Source: Christensenella sp. UBA5399 (lineage in GTDB: Bacteria; Bacillota; Clostridia; Christensenellales; Christensenellaceae). From it: a DNA stretch of 5,149 bases. Positions 5,027 to 5,149 of this stretch are shown here, in pieces (the stretch's first letter is position 1; the number at the start of each line of letters is the position of its first letter). Below the pieces are notes generated by a model. The model searched no databases and was not told where the DNA came from. It saw only the letters and a program-made list of their open reading frames with translations. The stretch covers positions 14,715 through 19,863 of the forward strand of contig DHOD01000086.1 in the NCBI GenBank assembly GCA_002407725.1, in the 5' to 3' direction. Position numbers and translations under genes: made by a program.

Positions 5027-5149
5027 TTATGCAAGAAAAAGATGTTTTATTGTATAAACTATTGGGTATTCCTCTGGGGTCAAGGTATCTACGATGTGTT
5101 TTATAGTTTCGGCTTCGCCGACCAGGAACCCAGGTTCCTGGACCTCCTG
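5027..5149 (-). CDS. C-terminal fragment of an unrecognised protein
   Basis: Reading the - strand from the window edge gives 40 open codons and a TAA stop (5029-5027); the start lies outside the window. The translated end includes VGEAETIKHIVDTLTP (10-25) and EEYPIVYTIKHLFLA (26-40). This looks like a real protein end: two probable helices split by TPEE, with charged and hydrophobic residues spaced in helix fashion. I do not recognise the family. The opposite strand is also open across the same stretch, but gives a less protein-like sequence with several Trp, Cys and Phe. The hairpin with a - strand T-rich tract just downstream supports a converging gene. No function is assigned. Confidence 0.5.
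   Translation of the reverse strand, partial: QEVQEPGFLVGEAETIKHIVDTLTPEEYPIVYTIKHLFLA

Noticed and set aside
5042..5149. A + strand frame starting at ATG 5042
   Set aside because: It has no Shine-Dalgarno site, its composition is odd (many Phe, Trp and Tyr), and it lies opposite the more protein-like - strand frame. It cannot be fully excluded, since it runs off the window.

Overview
This window carries a housekeeping gene cluster on the + strand in the order prpC (PP2C phosphatase), prkC (PASTA-domain Ser/Thr kinase), rsgA (ribosome-assembly GTPase), rpe (ribulose-phosphate epimerase) and thiN (thiamine pyrophosphokinase). This order is well known from Bacillota (Firmicutes), for example the prpC-prkC-rsgA-rpe-thiN run of Bacillus subtilis. 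The PASTA kinase and the Shine-Dalgarno sites also point to a Gram-positive. The moderately GC-rich third positions and the particular protein sequences suggest a Clostridia-type anaerobe rather than a Bacillus, but I cannot name the genus.

Layout. Positions 1-199 are a non-coding leader unusually rich in inverted repeats: three hairpins abut each other without spacer (6-35, 36-51, 52-76), two more follow (110-136, 153-174), and a ~34-nt unit is repeated about 100 bp apart. Two candidate promoters lie within it. Positions 200-4969 hold the five genes, packed with overlaps or short gaps (1-nt, 14-nt and 4-nt overlaps, one 16-nt gap), so they are very probably one translationally coupled operon. 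Positions 4970-5026 are a short convergent intergenic region with a hairpin that could stop transcription in both directions. From 5149 down to 5027, on the - strand, lies the last 40 codons of an unrecognised gene that continues beyond the window.

How the genes fit together. PrkC is a membrane sensor kinase whose outer PASTA repeats bind cell-wall muropeptides in studied relatives, and PrpC removes the phosphates it adds. In B. subtilis RsgA (CpgA) is a reported PrkC substrate and also detoxifies 4-phosphoerythronate, a side product touching the pentose-phosphate pathway in which Rpe acts. ThiN makes thiamine pyrophosphate, the cofactor of transketolase, which uses the xylulose 5-phosphate made by Rpe. 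The cluster thus joins wall sensing, ribosome maturation and pentose-phosphate metabolism.

No new defence, mobile or CRISPR-like system is visible. The parts that most merit a second look are the structured leader, several substitutions in otherwise invariant motifs (PrkC glycine loop and activation loop, RsgA G4, PrpC GDSR), and the unknown - strand gene at the right edge.
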